Source: Marinactinospora thermotolerans DSM 45154
GTDB taxonomy: Bacteria > Actinomycetota > Actinomycetes > Streptosporangiales > Streptosporangiaceae
Reading direction: 5' to 3'
Assembly: GCF_900167435.1 (NCBI RefSeq)
Contig: NZ_FUWS01000001.1
Coordinates: 1 to 62,549, forward strand
DNA: 62,549 bases
Positions 60,778-62,549 of the stretch are shown one piece after another (within the stretch, counting starts at the first letter, position 1; each line of letters begins with the position of its first letter). The notes under the pieces are model-generated. The model was not told where the DNA came from, made no database searches, and saw only the letters and a program-made list of their open reading frames with translations. Made by a program: the position numbers and the translations under genes.

Positions 60778-61785
60778 ATGAGCACGAGGAACATGGACAG
60801 AGACGAGGACGTCGTCACAGAGGCGCCGGCCCCCGCGGAAGCGCAGGCCAAGGGGATCTCCGACCTGCTGCTGGCGGCCGGTGTCGCGCGCCGTTTCTAC
60901 CTCGACGGGCGCTCCAAAGTGGAGATCGCCGAGGAGTTCGGGATGAGCCGGTTCAAGGTGGCGCGCGTGCTCGACTTCGCTCGGGAGAGCGGGATCGTCC
61001 GGATCGACATCCGGCTTCCCGACGGCATCGACGCCGGCCTGTCGGAGACCCTTCGCGCGGCCTATGGACTGCGCCGGGTGATCGTCGTCGACGCCGGGGA
61101 CGGCGACCAGGCGCGGGTGCGCGAACGGATCGGCGTGGTCGCGGCCGACCTGCTGGCCGACACCCTCTCCGAGGGCGACGTCTTGGGCCTGACCTGGGGG
61201 CGGACGGTCAACGTCATCCTCACGTCGCTGACCCGGCTGCCACGTTGCACGACCGTGCAGCTCAACGGGGTGTACTCCCGTCGCGACCCCGGCCCCGGGA
61301 CGGTCGAGACCGTGCAGCGGGCGGCGGCGCTGTCGGGCGGCCCCGCCTACCCCATCTACGCCCCGCTCATCCTGCCCGACGCGGCCACGGCCCGTGCCCT
61401 GCGCGCGGATCCGGGGGTGGCCGCGGCCTTCGACCGCTTCGGGCAGGTCACCACGGCGGTGGTGTCGATCGGCGCCTGGAGCGAGGGCCTGTCCACCGTC
61501 TATGACGCCCTGGACCCCGCGGTCCGCGACGCGATCGCCGAGCAGGGCGTGCGGGCCGAGATGTCCACCCACCTGTTCGACGCCGAGGGGCGTGAGGTGT
61601 GCACCGAGCTCGCCGACCGCGTGCTCACCGTGAGCACGCGGGAACTGCGCCATATCCCCGAGGTGATCGCGCTGGCCGGTGGAGACGGCAAGGCCGGGGC
61701 GATCGACGCGGCGCTGCGTTCGGGACTGGTCTCCACATTGGTCACCGACTCCTCCGTGGCGCGGGCCCTGGCCGGCGCGCTCTGA
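60778..61785 (+). CDS. SorC/DeoR-family sugar-binding transcriptional regulator
   Basis: 335 residues. Helix-turn-helix in ARRFYLDGRSKVEIAEEFGM and SRFKVARVLDFARESGI; the C-terminal sugar-binding domain has LGLTWGRTVNVILTSLTRLP and TTAVVSIGAWSEGLSTVYDA. Regulator of the divergent dehydrogenase/ABC operon, responding to a phosphorylated or free sugar. ATG 60778 taken; ATG 60793, with GAGGAAC upstream, is possible. Confidence 0.9.
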   Translation: MSTRNMDRDEDVVTEAPAPAEAQAKGISDLLLAAGVARRFYLDGRSKVEIAEEFGMSRFKVARVLDFARESGIVRIDIRLPDGIDAGLSETLRAAYGLRRVIVVDAGDGDQARVRERIGVVAADLLADTLSEGDVLGLTWGRTVNVILTSLTRLPRCTTVQLNGVYSRRDPGPGTVETVQRAAALSGGPAYPIYAPLILPDAATARALRADPGVAAAFDRFGQVTTAVVSIGAWSEGLSTVYDALDPAVRDAIAEQGVRAEMSTHLFDAEGREVCTELADRVLTVSTRELRHIPEVIALAGGDGKAGAIDAALRSGLVSTLVTDSSVARALAGAL

Positions 61786-61798
61786 CGTCCCCCGCCGA

Positions 61799-61830
61799 CC
61801 GGCCGCGTGGGGGCATCCTTGGGCGGCCGG
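61799..61830 (+). terminator. Hairpin after the SorC regulator
   Basis: Arms CCGGCCGC (61799-61806) and GCGGCCGG (61823-61830) with a 16-nt loop, 13 bases after the stop. Confidence 0.45.
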
Positions 61831-62019
61831 CCGAAAACGTCCTTTTCCCCTGCTTGCGGTCCGCCCGGAAAGCGCTCCCCGCGGACCACCGGGTACTCTC
61901 CATCCGGGTTCGTGGGAGCATGTCTGCGGACGCCCGTTCGAACCGAGTGCAGGCGACCCTGGGGCCGGACCGTGACACTGGTCCGGCCGTCGAGGCATCC
62001 ACCGGGATGAGGACGCGAG

Positions 62020-62549
62020 ATGGGCGAAGTGGCGGACACCGGCGTTCAGGGACCCCTTCGTGAGGGCGGCCCCGACCCTGTCGACGTGGTCGGGGAGGCC
62101 GAGCTCCGCCGGCTGCTGGCGGGACTCACCGCGGTGCGCGACGGCGATTTCGGCACGCGGCTGCCCGACGACGGCGAGGGTCTGCTCGGCGAGATCGCGG
62201 TCGTCTTCAACGGCATGGTCGACCAGCTCTCGCTGTTCACCTCGGAGGTCACCCGGGTGGCGCGCGAGGTCGGCACCGAGGGGCAACTGGGCGGTCAGGC
62301 GCGGGTCCCCGGGGTGTCGGGCACCTGGGAGGACCTCACCGACTCGGTGAACGCGATGGCCGGAAACCTCACCGGCCAGGTCCGCTCCATCGCCCAGGTC
62401 GCCACCGCCGTCGCCAACGGCGACCTGTCCCAGAAGATCGACGTCGAGGCGCGCGGCGAGATCCTCGAACTCAAGACCACCATCAACACGATGGTCGACC
62501 AGCTCTCCTCCTTCGCCGGCGAGGTCACCCGCGTCGCCCGCGAAGTCGG
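62020..62549 (+). CDS. HAMP-array sensor histidine kinase (5' part only)
   Basis: The frame is open to the window end; 176 codons visible. After a short N-terminus it starts repeating HAMP-like units: [40 protein letters not shown] with VTRVAREV, then [20 protein letters not shown] with VTRVAREV. Tandem HAMP repeats ahead of GAF, histidine kinase and response-regulator modules are typical of the large soluble Nik1-like hybrid kinases of actinomycetes. No membrane segment in the visible part, so it is cytoplasmic. ATG 62020 follows GAGGACGCG. Confidence 0.82.
   Translation, partial: MGEVADTGVQGPLREGGPDPVDVVGEAELRRLLAGLTAVRDGDFGTRLPDDGEGLLGEIAVVFNGMVDQLSLFTSEVTRVAREVGTEGQLGGQARVPGVSGTWEDLTDSVNAMAGNLTGQVRSIAQVATAVANGDLSQKIDVEARGEILELKTTINTMVDQLSSFAGEVTRVAREV

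Noticed and set aside
1-62549. tRNA genes, rRNA, CRISPR arrays, insertion sequences or phage attachment sites.
   Set aside because: I looked for CCA-ended cloverleaves, regular spacer repeats, transposase motifs and terminal repeats while reading and saw none. A tRNAscan or IS search could still find something missed by eye.

Overview
The window is very GC-rich (roughly 70% or more), tightly packed, with many GTG starts, ATGA/GTGA gene overlaps and several leaderless-looking starts (a TANNNT box 6-8 nt before the first codon). Together with sugar ABC systems that have no ATPase of their own, a PaaR-type operator, an IdeR/DmdR-like iron box, an ECF41 sigma/AhpD pair and a guanidine-III riboswitch, this points to a filamentous actinomycete, probably Nocardiopsaceae-like. 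The family-level guess is inference. I saw no rRNA, tRNA, CRISPR array or insertion sequence.

Left part (1-13.5 kb). A sucC gene cut by the window edge diverges from a five-gene operon: a ThDP-dependent oxalyl-CoA decarboxylase/2-hydroxyacyl-CoA lyase, a formyl-CoA:oxalate CoA-transferase (frc), a fused ADP-forming acyl-CoA ligase, an Nramp-fold permease without metal-binding motifs, and a small membrane protein. Two copies of the same GTATGCAGTAT operator sit in the divergent promoter. This looks like an oxalate/formyl-CoA system. Next come a quinone oxidoreductase and metY-metX, preceded by a 24-codon leader peptide, then an orphan MazF/PemK-like gene.

Middle (13.5-34.7 kb). Acetaldehyde/acetate genes follow: DUF779, aldehyde dehydrogenase, a GAF-winged-helix activator and poxB. 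The phenylacetyl-CoA epoxidase operon paaABCDE comes next, behind a PaaR-like operator. An ECF41 sigma factor has a perfect ECF41 promoter inside its own 3' end, driving an AhpD-like gene. Beyond are a decayed pentapeptide-repeat gene, a SodC-like lipoprotein, a desaturase with a translationally coupled upstream mini-ORF, a Zn-dehydrogenase, an MmyB-type regulator and a frameshifted guanidinium exporter behind a guanidine-III riboswitch. An XRE-cupin regulator then diverges from an EamA exporter and a B3/B4-domain protein, followed by a methyltransferase and a PaiB-like protein.

Right part (34.7-62.5 kb). This holds a GNAT acetyltransferase and a divergent hydantoinase/DUF917 cluster with a PucR regulator and striking palindromes. 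There follow a flavin amine oxidase, a CaCA exchanger and a YbdK-type ligase whose 5' half has unusually low GC. A LacI-controlled ribose-type ABC operon has its permease and binding protein fused. Then come a gap of about 1.2 kb with no recognisable gene, a siderophore-interacting protein with iron boxes, adenine deaminase, a YiiX-like hydrolase and an MHS transporter. A SorC-controlled polyol/sugar operon and the start of a HAMP-array sensor kinase close the window.
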